Below are positions 32,649-42,358 of a DNA stretch of 64,000 nucleotides, one piece after another. Source of the stretch: Eubacteriales bacterium (GTDB lineage: Bacteria > Bacillota > Clostridia > Lachnospirales > Lachnospiraceae). Location of the stretch: the NCBI GenBank assembly GCA_030526005.1, contig JAUNDP010000001.1:1-64000 (forward strand), read 5' to 3'. Numbering within the stretch: the first letter of the stretch is position 1; each line of letters opens with the position of its first letter. A program made the position numbers and the translations under genes. Under the pieces are notes generated by a model, which worked only from the letters and a program-made list of their open reading frames with translations, ran no database searches and was not told the origin of the DNA.

Positions 32649-34061
32649 TCAGTGAAAATTTTGCTGGCACTTTAAAAGGCCATCAGATAAAATCTCCATC
32701 GTGCGTTCACGAGAAGCGTTTGCCTCAGCATAAATATCATAGATTCCTGTTTTTTCTTCTAAATGTTCTACATCATCAAGGGGCAAAATATAATATTTTG
32801 AGCCGTTATCCTGAAAACGGTATACCCATGTAGGCAAAAGATCGACACCTTTGATAGAGACGGTTCCATCCTTGGATTGATGAAGAGATAATGTAACCAT
32901 GACGCCATCTTCCGTATGACCAGTCGGCATCTCATCCATCAGATAGGTTCGCTGATTGCTGAGAGCATTGCCGGTGGAATAGATACAAAATGTTTTTCGG
33001 GTTCCGTCCGAACTTGTCAAAACGTCAATCGGCTGTATCACATGAGGATGGCCTCCGATAATGGCATCAATTCCAAGATCACACAGTTTTTGGGCGATTT
33101 TATCTTGGTAATCCGCTTCCGTCAGCTGATACTCTTCACCCCAGTGAATGTTCATAAAAAAGAAACGGGCACCCTTTTCTTTCATTTCAGATATGCTCTG
33201 TTCTACTTCATGATAAAATGATTCCAGATTATCATACTGGAATGTATTGAGCAGAGATGCCGAAGTTTGATCGATAATCATGCCATTTAAAGAGGTAGAC
33301 TTTCCATCGCCTGGAGTTTCATATACATAATTAAGAAATCCTACTTTTACACCTGATATTTCAGCAATATAGTAGGCAGGTTCGCTAAAAGAAGAACGGG
33401 CGCCTGTATGAGCGATTTGTTTTTGATCATAAATTTGAAGTGTTCTTTCAAAGCCATCTTTCAGGGAATCATAGATATGATTTGTTGCCAGAAACTGCAG
33501 ATCAATACCGCTGTCTTTCATATTTTCAATAATGATATCTGGGGAATTAAACATGGGATAGCCGGAATATCCAAGATCTGCTCCTCCAAGAGAACCTTCA
33601 AATTCTGCTGTCATAAAATCAGGCTGACTGTAATACGGTGTGATATAGCGAAAAACATTAGAAAAATCGTAATTGCCATTCTCATCCGGATAGGAGGTCA
33701 TAAAAGGAGAGTGAAGCAAAATACATCCAGTCGATCCGATTGTAAAATCAACTTCCGGGTAAGAAACAGGCGGTGGAGCAGAGGTCTCTGTCTCCACAGA
33801 AACCGTCTGTGTGGAATCTGATGGTGAAAAGAGAGAGACAGCAAAGCGGATCAAAGAAATGAATCCAAATAAAATTAGACAGAATAGAGCAGCAGTGGCA
33901 CAAAGCAAAATACATCGCTGCTGCTTTCTTTTTCTGAGTCTTTTCTGTCTGGCAGTCATTGGAACTTTTCTCTTTTGATATCGAGCCTGCTTTGCTTTTG
34001 CATGGCGGATCGCACGTTGCGTCTGCCTTCTCAGCTGCTTTTGTTTTTCTTCATTTGTCAT
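32649..34061 (-). CDS. CapA family protein (PGA_cap / metallophosphatase-like), membrane-anchored
   Basis: The 470-residue protein has a very basic, Arg/Lys/Gln-rich N-terminus of about 50 residues, one membrane helix near residues 51-75, and a CapA (PGA_cap) domain outside. Conserved segments include FFMNIHWGEEYQ and IIGGHPHVIQPIDV, the metal-site region of this calcineurin-like fold; the first family motif reads GSTGCILLHSP where GD is usual. CapA proteins are named for poly-gamma-glutamate capsule export, but no other capsule gene is nearby, so the substrate is unknown. The start follows AAAGGA. Its promoter carries a perfect Spo0A box. Confidence 0.85.
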   Translation of the reverse strand: MTNEEKQKQLRRQTQRAIRHAKAKQARYQKRKVPMTARQKRLRKRKQQRCILLCATAALFCLILFGFISLIRFAVSLFSPSDSTQTVSVETETSAPPPVSYPEVDFTIGSTGCILLHSPFMTSYPDENGNYDFSNVFRYITPYYSQPDFMTAEFEGSLGGADLGYSGYPMFNSPDIIIENMKDSGIDLQFLATNHIYDSLKDGFERTLQIYDQKQIAHTGARSSFSEPAYYIAEISGVKVGFLNYVYETPGDGKSTSLNGMIIDQTSASLLNTFQYDNLESFYHEVEQSISEMKEKGARFFFMNIHWGEEYQLTEADYQDKIAQKLCDLGIDAIIGGHPHVIQPIDVLTSSDGTRKTFCIYSTGNALSNQRTYLMDEMPTGHTEDGVMVTLSLHQSKDGTVSIKGVDLLPTWVYRFQDNGSKYYILPLDDVEHLEEKTGIYDIYAEANASRERTMEILSDGLLKCQQNFH

Positions 34062-34091
34062 AGCTATAGATCCTTTCGAGGCTTTTCTTTT

Positions 34092-34120
34092 ATCATACCG
34101 CTTTTGTCGAAAAATTGCAA
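34092..34120 (-). promoter_or_regulatory. Predicted sigma-A promoter of capA
   Basis: On the minus strand TTGCAA (34120-34115), 17-base spacer, TATGAT (34097-34092). The spacer contains a 0A box. Confidence 0.6.
34105..34111 (+). promoter_or_regulatory. Candidate Spo0A box in the capA promoter
   Basis: TGTCGAA with T/A flanks (TTTTGTCGAAAAA) is an ideal 0A box. It lies between the -35 and -10 of the capA promoter, a position expected to repress. Confidence 0.5.
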
Positions 34121-34141
34121 AGAAAAGAACATAGACAGAAA

Positions 34142-34202
34142 AAAGGTTTCCTTTTAAGCATACCGTGTGCGGCGGAACTTTTCTGCTTAAAAAGAAACCT
34201 TT
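34142..34202 (-). terminator. Terminator of the ABC-F gene
   Basis: AAAGGTTTCCTTTTAAGCA (34142-34160) pairs with TGCTTAAAAAGAAACCTTT (34184-34202) with one mismatch. On the minus strand it is followed by TTTTTTCTG. Confidence 0.85.
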
Positions 34203-34256
34203 ATTTTAAAAGAAGACCGTTCTGTTAAAACAGAAGATTCATAGGACGATTCCATC

Positions 34257-36167
34257 TTAATCGGCTAATTCTTCCCATTTTATGTATAATTCTTCCAGCT
34301 CTTCAGCGATCGCAGCCTTTTCTTTGCTCAATTTCAGACATTCACTGACATTTGTAAAGACTTCTTCTTGGGACATCAGCGTATCAATTTCAGAGTCACG
34401 TTCCTCCAGTTCCTGAATGCGGGATTCTGTCTTTGCAAGGTCATTCTGGCGTTTTCTCAGTTTTGCCTGCTCTTCTTTTTTCTGTTGCCAATCCAGCTTT
34501 GTGGCGCTGATGGATTCCGCTTTTACTTCCTCTGCGGATGTGCCGGCATAGATGGCAGTCAATTCTTCTTTCTTTTCCAGATAATAATCGTAATTTCCGA
34601 TGTAGTTGACAAGCGTATTTCCAGTCAGATCCATAATACGGGTGGCAGTCTGATTGATAAAATAGCGGTCGTGAGAAACATAAAGCAATGTTCCTGTATA
34701 TTTGCGCAACGCATTTTCCAGGATCTCTTTTGATACAATATCAAGATGGTTTGTCGGCTCGTCGAGAATGAGAAAATTAGCCTCTGAAAGCATCAATTTT
34801 GCAAGAGAGACACGACCTCTTTCACCGCCGCTGAGATCGGAAATACGTTTAAAGACATCATCGCCAGTGAACAAAAATGCAGCCAGAATATTGCGCACTT
34901 CTGTGTTTGTCATATTTGGATAAGCGTCGGAAATCTCTTCAAATAATGTCTTTTCCATGTGAAGGACATGATGTTCCTGATCATAATAGCCAATTTTAAC
35001 TTTGCTTCCTAAAGTGAACGTTCCACTGTCGGGAGAGAGATATTGATTGATAATCTTAAGAAGAGTCGTTTTTCCTGTGCCGTTATTTCCGATAATCGCC
35101 ACTTTTTCTCCCCTTTTAATTGAAAAATTCAAATCAGAAAACAGATGATTCGTTCCAAATGATTTTGATAAGTGTTCTACAGTCAGAACATCATTTCCGC
35201 TTGGATAGCGCGGTTCCAGATGAATATGAATCTCAGAGCTTACAACCACCGGTTTTTCAAGAACATCCATTTTTTCCAGCATTTTTTCACGGCTTTCTGC
35301 TCGGCGGATTGATTTTTCACGATTAAAAGATTTCAGCTTTGTGATAACTTCCTCCTGATGTTTAATTTCACGCTGCTGATTGAGATATGCTTTTAACTGT
35401 GTCTCACGCAGCTGTTCTTTTTTTTGCGCATACTCAAAATAGTTTCCAAGAAAGGTAGTTCCTTTTCCATTGTCCAGTTCCAGAATTTTTGTGACAACTC
35501 TGTTTAAGAAGTAGCGGTCATGGGCTACAATCAATACTGCTCCATTGTAATTGATCAAAAAAGTTTCAAGCCAGGCAATCGAATTCATGTCAAGATGGTT
35601 TGTAGGTTCGTCCAAAAGAATGATATCAGGTTTGGAGAGCAGCAATTTTCCAAGAGCAACGCGCGTTTTCTGACCGCCGGAGAGCGTGTCGACGGATTTG
35701 GAAAATTCTTCTTCGGCAAAGCCAAGTCCCTTTAAAACACCTGCAATTTCACTGCGGTATGCATAGCCGTTTACACGGTCAAATTCACTGCTTAAACGAT
35801 GATAAGTCTCTAATGTCTCAGAAAGTGCATCGCCGGAAAGAGATGGCATTTCCTGCTCTAAACGACGTAATTTCTCTTCCATTTCGATCACAGGGCGTTT
35901 TACTTCAAGCATCTCATCGTAGATAGTATTGTGGCTGGAAACTGCCTGATGCTGTGCGAGATATCCGATTGTCTTTCCTTTTGAGATGACGACTTCACCT
36001 TCATCAGAGGAAAGCTCATTTACTATAATCTTCAGCAGAGTGGATTTTCCGGCGCCGTTGATGCCGACAATGGCGGCCTTTTCACGCTCTTCTATATGAA
36101 AACAGACTTGCTTTAAAACTTGTTCTGTTCCGAATGATTTTGAAATGTTATTACATGCAAGTATCAT
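34257..36167 (-). CDS. ABC-F family ATPase (YdiF-like)
   Basis: The 636-residue protein has two ABC ATPase domains and no membrane part, the ABC-F arrangement. Walker A motifs are GINGAGKSTLLK and GNNGTGKTTLLK; signature motifs are LSGGQKTRVALGK and LSGGERGRVSLAK, each followed by LDEPTNHLD. A basic linker between the domains carries the P-site tRNA interaction motif region. A C-terminal coiled coil ends the protein. ABC-F proteins act on ribosomes. In Bacillus ydiF lies close to rex, as here, supporting a YdiF-like identity. Confidence 0.9.
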   Translation of the reverse strand: MILACNNISKSFGTEQVLKQVCFHIEEREKAAIVGINGAGKSTLLKIIVNELSSDEGEVVISKGKTIGYLAQHQAVSSHNTIYDEMLEVKRPVIEMEEKLRRLEQEMPSLSGDALSETLETYHRLSSEFDRVNGYAYRSEIAGVLKGLGFAEEEFSKSVDTLSGGQKTRVALGKLLLSKPDIILLDEPTNHLDMNSIAWLETFLINYNGAVLIVAHDRYFLNRVVTKILELDNGKGTTFLGNYFEYAQKKEQLRETQLKAYLNQQREIKHQEEVITKLKSFNREKSIRRAESREKMLEKMDVLEKPVVVSSEIHIHLEPRYPSGNDVLTVEHLSKSFGTNHLFSDLNFSIKRGEKVAIIGNNGTGKTTLLKIINQYLSPDSGTFTLGSKVKIGYYDQEHHVLHMEKTLFEEISDAYPNMTNTEVRNILAAFLFTGDDVFKRISDLSGGERGRVSLAKLMLSEANFLILDEPTNHLDIVSKEILENALRKYTGTLLYVSHDRYFINQTATRIMDLTGNTLVNYIGNYDYYLEKKEELTAIYAGTSAEEVKAESISATKLDWQQKKEEQAKLRKRQNDLAKTESRIQELEERDSEIDTLMSQEEVFTNVSECLKLSKEKAAIAEELEELYIKWEELAD

Positions 36168-36214
36168 AATTTTTTCACCATTTCCTTTCGTTATCTAATT
36201 ATGACGCTGCCTCT

Positions 36215-36242
36215 ATTATATCGGAAAATGATTAAAAAACAA
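36215..36242 (-). promoter_or_regulatory. Predicted promoter of the ABC-F gene
   Basis: On the minus strand TTGTTT (36242-36237), 16-base spacer, TATAAT (36220-36215). It is divergent from the rex promoter. Confidence 0.5.
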
Positions 36243-36272
36243 GCTGGTTTTTTTGAAAAAAAGGAGATTTAT

Positions 36273-36301
36273 TTGACTTTAACTGCGTAATTCGTTATAA
36301 T
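36273..36301 (+). promoter_or_regulatory. Predicted sigma-A promoter of rex
   Basis: TTGACT (36273-36278), 17-base spacer, TATAAT (36296-36301). No Rex operator was seen here. Confidence 0.75.
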
Positions 36302-36333
36302 AAAATTATCTATGCGATGAGAGGATGGTTTTC

Positions 36334-36978
36334 GTGGAGGAAAAAGAAATTTCCAGAGCGGTGGTAAAAAGACTTCCGCGCTATTATAGATATTTAGGCG
36401 ATTTGCTGGAAAGCGGCGTAGAGAGAATTTCTTCAAATGAGCTGAGTGACCGCATGAATGTGACAGCTTCACAGATTCGTCAGGATCTGAATAATTTCGG
36501 TGGATTCGGACAGCAGGGATATGGCTATAACGTACAATATCTTTACAATGAAATCGGAAAAATATTGGGGTTGGATAAAACATATCATATGGTAATTATA
36601 GGAGCTGGAAATCTGGGGCAAGCCCTGGCAAATTATGTAAAATTTGAAAAACGTGGATTTTGGATTAAAGGTATTTTTGATGTGAATCCGCGTCTAAAAG
36701 GTGTGGCAGTGCGGGGGATACCGATTCGCATGATTGATGAACTGCCGTCCTTTTGCAGGGAAAATGGGATACAGATTGCTGCGTTGACGCTTCCAAAAGA
36801 ACAGGCTGCTAAAATGGCAAACCTTTTAGTGGAAAATGGAGTGCGGGCAATATGGAATTTTGCACATACAGATTTAGATCTGCCGGAGGGTGTGATTGTA
36901 GAGAATGTACATCTGTCAGAAAGTCTGATGCAGCTTTCTTATAATCTAAATCATTATGAAAAAGATCATCACAAATGA
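36334..36978 (+). CDS. rex: Redox-sensing transcriptional repressor Rex
   Basis: Rex represses fermentation, hydrogen and NADH-using genes until NADH displaces it from DNA. The protein has an N-terminal winged-helix domain (KRLPRYYRYLGDLLESG, then SQIRQDLNNFGGFGQQGYGY) and a Rossmann domain with GAGNLGQALANY near residue 90. I place the start at GTG 36334 (214 residues) because AGAGG lies nine bases before it; the ATG at 36325 directly abuts that site. A near-consensus Rex operator occurs in this window at the alcohol dehydrogenase gene. Confidence 0.94.
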   Translation: MEEKEISRAVVKRLPRYYRYLGDLLESGVERISSNELSDRMNVTASQIRQDLNNFGGFGQQGYGYNVQYLYNEIGKILGLDKTYHMVIIGAGNLGQALANYVKFEKRGFWIKGIFDVNPRLKGVAVRGIPIRMIDELPSFCRENGIQIAALTLPKEQAAKMANLLVENGVRAIWNFAHTDLDLPEGVIVENVHLSESLMQLSYNLNHYEKDHHK

Positions 36979-37027
36979 TACAGAGGACTTTTCTGCGTAA
37001 GCGCAATGCGTGGAAAGAGACAGGTAG

Positions 37028-37070
37028 ATGCTGCAAGGAAGAAAAATGTCTTTTTGCAGCATTCTTTTTT
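37028..37070 (+). terminator. rex terminator
   Basis: ATGCTGCAAGGAAGA (37028-37042) pairs with TCTTTTTGCAGCAT (37049-37062) with G-U pairs and one bulge, then a T-run. Confidence 0.75.
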
Positions 37071-37090
37071 AAAGCAGAGGAGTGAAAAAT

Positions 37091-38593
37091 ATGGAATATT
37101 TATTAAAAAGTGATGAGATGAAGCAGTTGGATCAAGCTGTGATTGAAGAAGTTGGGATTCCTTCTGCGGTATTGATGGAGCGTGCGGCGCTGGCAGCAAC
37201 AGAAGCGCTGGAACAGTATTTTCCGCTGAAGAAAGTGCTTGTCGTTTGTGGTTCTGGAAATAATGGAGGGGATGGATTTGCAGTTGCAAGGCTGCTGCAC
37301 TTAAAAAAGAAAGACGTAACGATCCTGTTTGCCGGGAATGAGATGTCCTGTACACCAGAAACCGCTCTCCAGAAAAAAATTTGTGAAAAATATCAGATTC
37401 CAATTTGCAGAAACTGGAAGAATGATGAATATACTAGTATTGTAGATGCAGTTTTTGGAATTGGCCTGTCACGGACGATAGAAGGGAATTACAGAGAACT
37501 GATTGAGCATATCAATATACATCCGGCAAAGGTCTTGGCGATTGATATTGCATCCGGTATCTGCGCTGATACAGGAGAAGTGCTGGGGACGGCTGTGAGG
37601 GCAGATATGACGGTGACATTTGCATATAAAAAAATTGGTCATGTCCTGTATCCAGGAGCGGAATACTGCGGCAAGATACTGAAAAGAGAAATCGGAATCA
37701 GTCCAGAAGCAACAGGGAGACGGCTGCCTCATTGCTATACTTATGATAAAGGGGATCTTTGCCGTTTGCCAAAACGATATGCTTATTCGAATAAAGGAAC
37801 ATATGGGAGAGCGCTGCTGATTGCGGGCAGTAAAAATATGAGCGGTGCGGCATATTTTTCAGGAATGGCGGCATATCGTGTGGGAACAGGTCTCGTACAG
37901 ATTTTTACCGAATCATGTAACAGAAACATTTTGCAGCAGATTTTACCGGAGGCGATTCTGGCAACACAGAACTGGGAAAAGACGGATCAGAAAAAGACAA
38001 TAAAAGAGCTTGAATGGGCAGATGCAGCCGCAATAGGTCCGGGATTTGGAATCTCCGAACAAAAAAGAAGAATCTTATTTGAGATTATAAAAAATATGTA
38101 TCGGCCGCTTGTGATTGACGCAGACGGATTAAATCTGCTCGCAGACCAGCTGGAAATTCTGAAAGAGAAAAAAGGGCCGGTGATTGTGACTCCTCATATA
38201 GGCGAGATGAGCAGACTGATCAAAAAGACGAGACAGGAGATCATAGCAGATTTGATCGGAACGGCAGCGGCATTTGCCAGAGAATATCATGTCATCTGTG
38301 TATTAAAGGATACAAGAACAGTCGTCACAGATGGAAAAGATGTGTACATAAATCAAAGCGGAAATCATGGAATGGCAGCAGGAGGTTCTGGGGACGTTCT
38401 GACAGGGATGATTACAGGGCTTCTTGCCCAAAAGATGGAGCCGTTTGAAGCGGCAAAACTGGGAGTTTACCTCCACGGACTTGCGGGAGATGAAGCGAAG
38501 AAAGAAATGGGAGCATATGCCATGACAGCTACTGATATATTAAACCAGATAGGAAAAGTCCAAAAAACGGAGGAGTATAGGAGAGAACAATGA
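37091..38593 (+). CDS. nnrD: Bifunctional NAD(P)H-hydrate epimerase / ADP-dependent dehydratase
   Basis: This 500-residue protein repairs damaged NADH and NADPH. The N-terminal epimerase (NnrE/YjeF) domain has VCGSGNNGGDGFAVARLL near residue 55 and VDAVFGIGLSR; the C-terminal kinase-like dehydratase domain (NnrD) has VTPHIGEMSRL and GGSGDVLTGMITGLLAQ. The ATG at 37091 follows GAGGAG by eight bases; a GTG nine bases upstream overlaps that site and is less likely. It overlaps alr by four bases. Confidence 0.95.
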   Translation: MEYLLKSDEMKQLDQAVIEEVGIPSAVLMERAALAATEALEQYFPLKKVLVVCGSGNNGGDGFAVARLLHLKKKDVTILFAGNEMSCTPETALQKKICEKYQIPICRNWKNDEYTSIVDAVFGIGLSRTIEGNYRELIEHINIHPAKVLAIDIASGICADTGEVLGTAVRADMTVTFAYKKIGHVLYPGAEYCGKILKREIGISPEATGRRLPHCYTYDKGDLCRLPKRYAYSNKGTYGRALLIAGSKNMSGAAYFSGMAAYRVGTGLVQIFTESCNRNILQQILPEAILATQNWEKTDQKKTIKELEWADAAAIGPGFGISEQKRRILFEIIKNMYRPLVIDADGLNLLADQLEILKEKKGPVIVTPHIGEMSRLIKKTRQEIIADLIGTAAAFAREYHVICVLKDTRTVVTDGKDVYINQSGNHGMAAGGSGDVLTGMITGLLAQKMEPFEAAKLGVYLHGLAGDEAKKEMGAYAMTATDILNQIGKVQKTEEYRREQ

Positions 38594-39711
38594 AATCAAA
38601 CAGCAGAGTGTATGCAGCCATTCATTTGGATGCAGTGGAAGAAAACTTTAAGCAGATGAAACAGAATTTAAGGCCGGGAGTCAAGATGATTGCCGTTGTC
38701 AAGACAGATGGATACGGGCATGGAGCGGTACCCATTGCAAAGCTGGCAGAGCCGTATGAATATATCTGGGGATTTGCGGTTGCGACGGCACAGGAAGCAT
38801 TCACACTGCGTGAAGAGGGGATCAAAAAGCCGATTTTAATTTTGGGATATACGTTTGAAGAAGATTACAAAGAGATGATACGGCAACAGATTCGTCCGGC
38901 TGTCTTTCAATATGAGACGGCAAAAAAACTTGCAAAAGCAGCAGGAGAACTGAAAAGAAACATAAAGATTCATATTGCACTTGACACTGGAATGACAAGG
39001 ATCGGTTATTCAGACACGCTGGAAAGCATCGCGCAGATTCGGAAAATTGCAGCACTGAAAGAGATTGAGATTGAAGGAATTTTCACTCATTTTGCCAGGG
39101 CAGACGAAGAAGATAAGACGAGTGTTTTAAATCAGTTTGAGCGGTATGAAACTTTTGTAAGAAAACTGGAACAGTCTGGGGTGTCTATTCCGATGAAACA
39201 TTGTTCCAACAGCGCTGGAATTGTGGAATTGCCGCAGATGAATCTCGATGCCGTGCGTGCCGGAATTACAATCTATGGAATTTATCCTTCCATGGAAGTG
39301 AAAAGAGATGTAGTGAAACTGCGTCCGGTTATGGAATTGAAAAGCTGTATTGTCTATATCAAAACGGTAGATGAGGGGACGCCGGTCAGCTATGGAGGTA
39401 CATTTGTGACGCCGAGAAAGATGAGGATAGCGACGATTCCAGTCGGATATGGAGACGGATATCCCAGAAGTCTTTCCAATAAAGGATGGGTTCTTATTCA
39501 CGGGAAAAAAGCGCCTATTCTGGGAAGAATCTGTATGGACCAGTTTATGGTTGACGTATCAGAGATTCCAGAGGCAAAAGAACTCGACGAAGTGGTTCTG
39601 ATGGGAGAGGGGCTTTCAGTGGAGACGCTTGGAGAGCTTTCTGGACGATTCCCATATGAATTTGTCTGTGACATCGGAAAACGAGTTCCAAGAATTCTGG
39701 AAGGAAAATAA
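38590..39711 (+). CDS. alr: Alanine racemase
   Basis: Alr makes D-alanine for the cell wall with pyridoxal phosphate. The 373 residues have the PLP lysine at residue 38 in VVKTDGYGHGAVP and the second catalytic tyrosine in the TPVSYGGTFV segment, plus GRICMDQFMVDVS near the C-terminus. It is translationally coupled to nnrD through ATGA. A MazF gene follows, an arrangement shared with Bacillus, where alr precedes ndoAI-ndoA. Confidence 0.96.
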   Translation: MKSNSRVYAAIHLDAVEENFKQMKQNLRPGVKMIAVVKTDGYGHGAVPIAKLAEPYEYIWGFAVATAQEAFTLREEGIKKPILILGYTFEEDYKEMIRQQIRPAVFQYETAKKLAKAAGELKRNIKIHIALDTGMTRIGYSDTLESIAQIRKIAALKEIEIEGIFTHFARADEEDKTSVLNQFERYETFVRKLEQSGVSIPMKHCSNSAGIVELPQMNLDAVRAGITIYGIYPSMEVKRDVVKLRPVMELKSCIVYIKTVDEGTPVSYGGTFVTPRKMRIATIPVGYGDGYPRSLSNKGWVLIHGKKAPILGRICMDQFMVDVSEIPEAKELDEVVLMGEGLSVETLGELSGRFPYEFVCDIGKRVPRILEGK

Positions 39712-39795
39712 AAGAAAAAACACACAAGACGCATAACGATAAAAAAGCTGGAAACAATAGAGAAAAAGAAGAAGAAAAATCGGAGTGTGAAATGT

Positions 39796-40143
39796 GTGAA
39801 TATTAAAAGAGGGGATATTTTTTATGCAGATCTAAGACCCGTAGTGGGATCAGAACAAGGAGGGATTCGGCCGGTATTGATTATCCAGAATGATATTGGA
39901 AACCGTCACAGTCCTACCGTGATCTGCGCAGCGATTACATCGCGTATGAATAAAGCAAAACTGCCGACACATGTAGAGATTGAATGCAGCAGATGTGACA
40001 TTGTAAAAGATTCTGTTATTCTGCTGGAACAGCTGCGTACCATTGATAAAAAGAGATTAAAAGACAGAGTATGCCATCTGGATAAAGAACTGCTGCAGCA
40101 GGTGGATCGGGCTTTAGAGATCAGTTTGGAGCTGACTACATAG
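39796..40143 (+). CDS. MazF/PemK family endoribonuclease toxin
   Basis: The 115-residue protein closely matches Bacillus NdoA (MazF): [49 protein letters not shown] and [16 protein letters not shown]. MazF toxins cut mRNA at short specific sites. I chose GTG 39796, ten bases after CGGAG; GTG 39787 is too close to that site. No antitoxin gene precedes it: only 84 bases separate it from alr. It is therefore unpaired in this window, or is regulated by an antitoxin encoded elsewhere. Confidence 0.9.
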   Translation: MNIKRGDIFYADLRPVVGSEQGGIRPVLIIQNDIGNRHSPTVICAAITSRMNKAKLPTHVEIECSRCDIVKDSVILLEQLRTIDKKRLKDRVCHLDKELLQQVDRALEISLELTT

Positions 40144-40169
40144 CCTGCTGGAGAGTTTTGGACAGAATC

Positions 40170-40198
40170 TTGACTAATGCAAGGGAAAATGGTATATT
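40170..40198 (+). promoter_or_regulatory. Predicted sigma-A promoter of the CBS/CorC gene
   Basis: TTGACT (40170-40175), 17-base spacer, TATATT (40193-40198). It lies inside a longer open frame upstream of the chosen start, which argues against that longer protein. Confidence 0.65.
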
Positions 40199-40251
40199 TG
40201 CTATTGTTATGTAATAATTTACCTGTTCGGCTGATAAAAGGAGCTAGAGAG

Positions 40252-41622
40252 ATGGATGGTAGTGATAATCCCGTAGTGGGAGCTGTGCTGCTTTGTATCT
40301 TGGTGGTGATAAATGCCATACACCATGGTTTTGAAGCAGCATTGCAGGAAATAAATGAAAGCTGGCTTGAAGAAAAAACAGAAGAAGGGGACAAAAAAGC
40401 AGAACAGCTGCTGCAGTGGAAGACGGAGCCAACCGTCTTACTTCAGACGATGCAGTCTGTTCATGGATTGTCTTATGTGCTTTTGGGAGCGGTCCTGATC
40501 AAATGGGGCGGCGTTGGATTCGATAAGATCCTGCAAAGCGCAGGGTTTGGAAGCACATTTGGAGCAACACTTTTATATTGGATAAGCAGAATCATCAATA
40601 TGATATTATGTTTATTTATCATGATATCGCTTGGATTTGCCGTTCCGCGAATTTTTGGTGTACATAGACCTCAGAAATGGGCCATGCGGTACTACGGCGT
40701 AATAAAAAAAAGCATTCTGCTTATGAGACCTCTGACGTATCTGATCGGAAAATTTTCCAATCTGACAGTCAAAATGTTTGGAATTGATCCATACAAAATT
40801 CAGGATGATGTCACCGGGGAAGAAATTATTTCGATGGTCAATGAAGGACATGAACAAGGAGTTCTTCTGGCAAGCGAGGCGGAGATGATACAAAATATTG
40901 TCGAGTTTGGCGATAAAGAAGCCCAGGACATTATGACGCACCGAAAAAATATTATTGCGCTTGACGGAGCGCAGAGTCTGAATGAGAATCTGACTTTTAT
41001 GCTACAAAGCATCAATTCCCGCTTTCCTGTTTATCTGGAAGACATTGACAATATCATCGGAATTCTGCATTTGAAAGATGCGATGAAAGCGAAGATGCTG
41101 AATCAGTATGGGGATCGGCCTTTAAAGGATATTCCGAATCTGATCCGACCAGCCGTTTTTATACCGGAGACAAGAAAGATCAATGTTTTGTTTAAAAATA
41201 TGCAGATGAAAAAACAGCAGATGGTCATTGTTCTGGATGAATATGGGCAGACAGCTGGGCTGGTAGCGCTGGAAGATATTTTGGAAGAGATTGTAGGAAA
41301 TATTCAGGATGAATATGATGAAGACGAAGCATTTATCGAAAAAATCGGAGATAACACATATTTGATGAAAGGGTTGACTCCGCTTGAAGATGTGGAAGAA
41401 ATGCTGAATGTCAAGCTCCATAATGAAGAATATGAGACATTAAATGGATTTTTAGTCTATCGTCTCGACAAAGTACCAGAGGAAGACGAGCATTCAGAGA
41501 TTCAGGAAAAAGGCTATTCTTTCCAGATCTTGAGCGTTGCCAATAAAATTATCGACAAAGTGAAAGTGACAAAACTGCCGCAGGAAGAGAAGGCAGACAA
41601 AGAAGAGACAGAAAAGGAGTAG
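40252..41622 (+). CDS. Hemolysin-family protein with DUF21, CBS pair and CorC domain
   Basis: The 456-residue protein has an N-terminal membrane domain (DUF21/CNNM type, about residues 1-160), a CBS pair near 200-330 ([15 protein letters not shown], then [12 protein letters not shown]), and a C-terminal CorC_HlyC domain. Such proteins are linked to Mg2+/Co2+ transport; the hemolysin name is historical. The CBS linker ends in [18 protein letters not shown]-like sequence, a typical hallmark. The ATG at 40252 follows AAAGGAG. Confidence 0.87.
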   Translation: MDGSDNPVVGAVLLCILVVINAIHHGFEAALQEINESWLEEKTEEGDKKAEQLLQWKTEPTVLLQTMQSVHGLSYVLLGAVLIKWGGVGFDKILQSAGFGSTFGATLLYWISRIINMILCLFIMISLGFAVPRIFGVHRPQKWAMRYYGVIKKSILLMRPLTYLIGKFSNLTVKMFGIDPYKIQDDVTGEEIISMVNEGHEQGVLLASEAEMIQNIVEFGDKEAQDIMTHRKNIIALDGAQSLNENLTFMLQSINSRFPVYLEDIDNIIGILHLKDAMKAKMLNQYGDRPLKDIPNLIRPAVFIPETRKINVLFKNMQMKKQQMVIVLDEYGQTAGLVALEDILEEIVGNIQDEYDEDEAFIEKIGDNTYLMKGLTPLEDVEEMLNVKLHNEEYETLNGFLVYRLDKVPEEDEHSEIQEKGYSFQILSVANKIIDKVKVTKLPQEEKADKEETEKE

Positions 41623-41627
41623 AAGAA

Positions 41628-42356
41628 ATGTCAGGACATTCAAAATTTGCGAATATTAAGCATAAGAAAGAAAAGAACGATGCAGCAAAAGGCAAGATTT
41701 TTACAATTATCGGGCGTGAGATCGCAGTAGCAGTAAAAGACGGCGGACCAGATCCGGCAAATAACAGCAAACTGCGTGATGTGATTGCAAAAGCAAAAGC
41801 AAACAATATGCCAAATGACACGATCGACCGTGGAATCAAAAAAGCAGCAGGGGATGCCAATGCGGTGAACTATGAATATGTAACATATGAAGGATATGGA
41901 CCGAATGGCATCGCAATCATTGTGGAGGCTCTGACAGATAATAAAAATAGAACAGCAGCAAATGTGAGAAGCGCGTTTACAAAAGGAAACGGCAGCATCG
42001 GAACACCTGGATGCGTATCTTACAGCTTTGACAAAAAAGGTCAGATTATTATTGATAAAGAAGAGTGTGAGATGGATGCAGACGATCTGATGATGATGGT
42101 ACTGGATGCGGGAGCAGAAGATTTTTCAGAGGAAGAGGACAGTTATGAGGTTCTGACATCCCCGGATGATTTCTCAGCCGTTCGCGAGGCGCTGGAGAAA
42201 GAGGAAATTCCGATGGCTTCTGCAGAGGTAACGATGCTTCCGCAGAATTATGTGGAACTGACAGATGAAAATGCGATTAAATGTTTACAGAGAACATTAG
42301 ATTTACTCGATGAAGACGATGATGTTCAGGCGGTTTATCATAATTGGGATGAATAA
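41628..42356 (+). CDS. yebC: YebC/PmpR family protein
   Basis: The 242-residue protein begins [18 protein letters not shown], the invariant YebC start, and continues with GRGIKKAAG-like and EVYGPNG-like (here YEGYGPNG) motifs. YebC proteins were described as transcriptional regulators; recent work shows some aid translation through polyproline stretches. It starts five bases after the CorC gene and is followed after two bases by the CFI-box-like gene. The three are likely co-transcribed. Confidence 0.95.
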   Translation: MSGHSKFANIKHKKEKNDAAKGKIFTIIGREIAVAVKDGGPDPANNSKLRDVIAKAKANNMPNDTIDRGIKKAAGDANAVNYEYVTYEGYGPNGIAIIVEALTDNKNRTAANVRSAFTKGNGSIGTPGCVSYSFDKKGQIIIDKEECEMDADDLMMMVLDAGAEDFSEEEDSYEVLTSPDDFSAVREALEKEEIPMASAEVTMLPQNYVELTDENAIKCLQRTLDLLDEDDDVQAVYHNWDE

Positions 42357-42358
42357 AT

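Noticed and set aside
39712-39795. Search for a small MazE antitoxin gene
   Set aside because: No frame of useful length with a ribosome site exists between alr and mazF on the plus strand.
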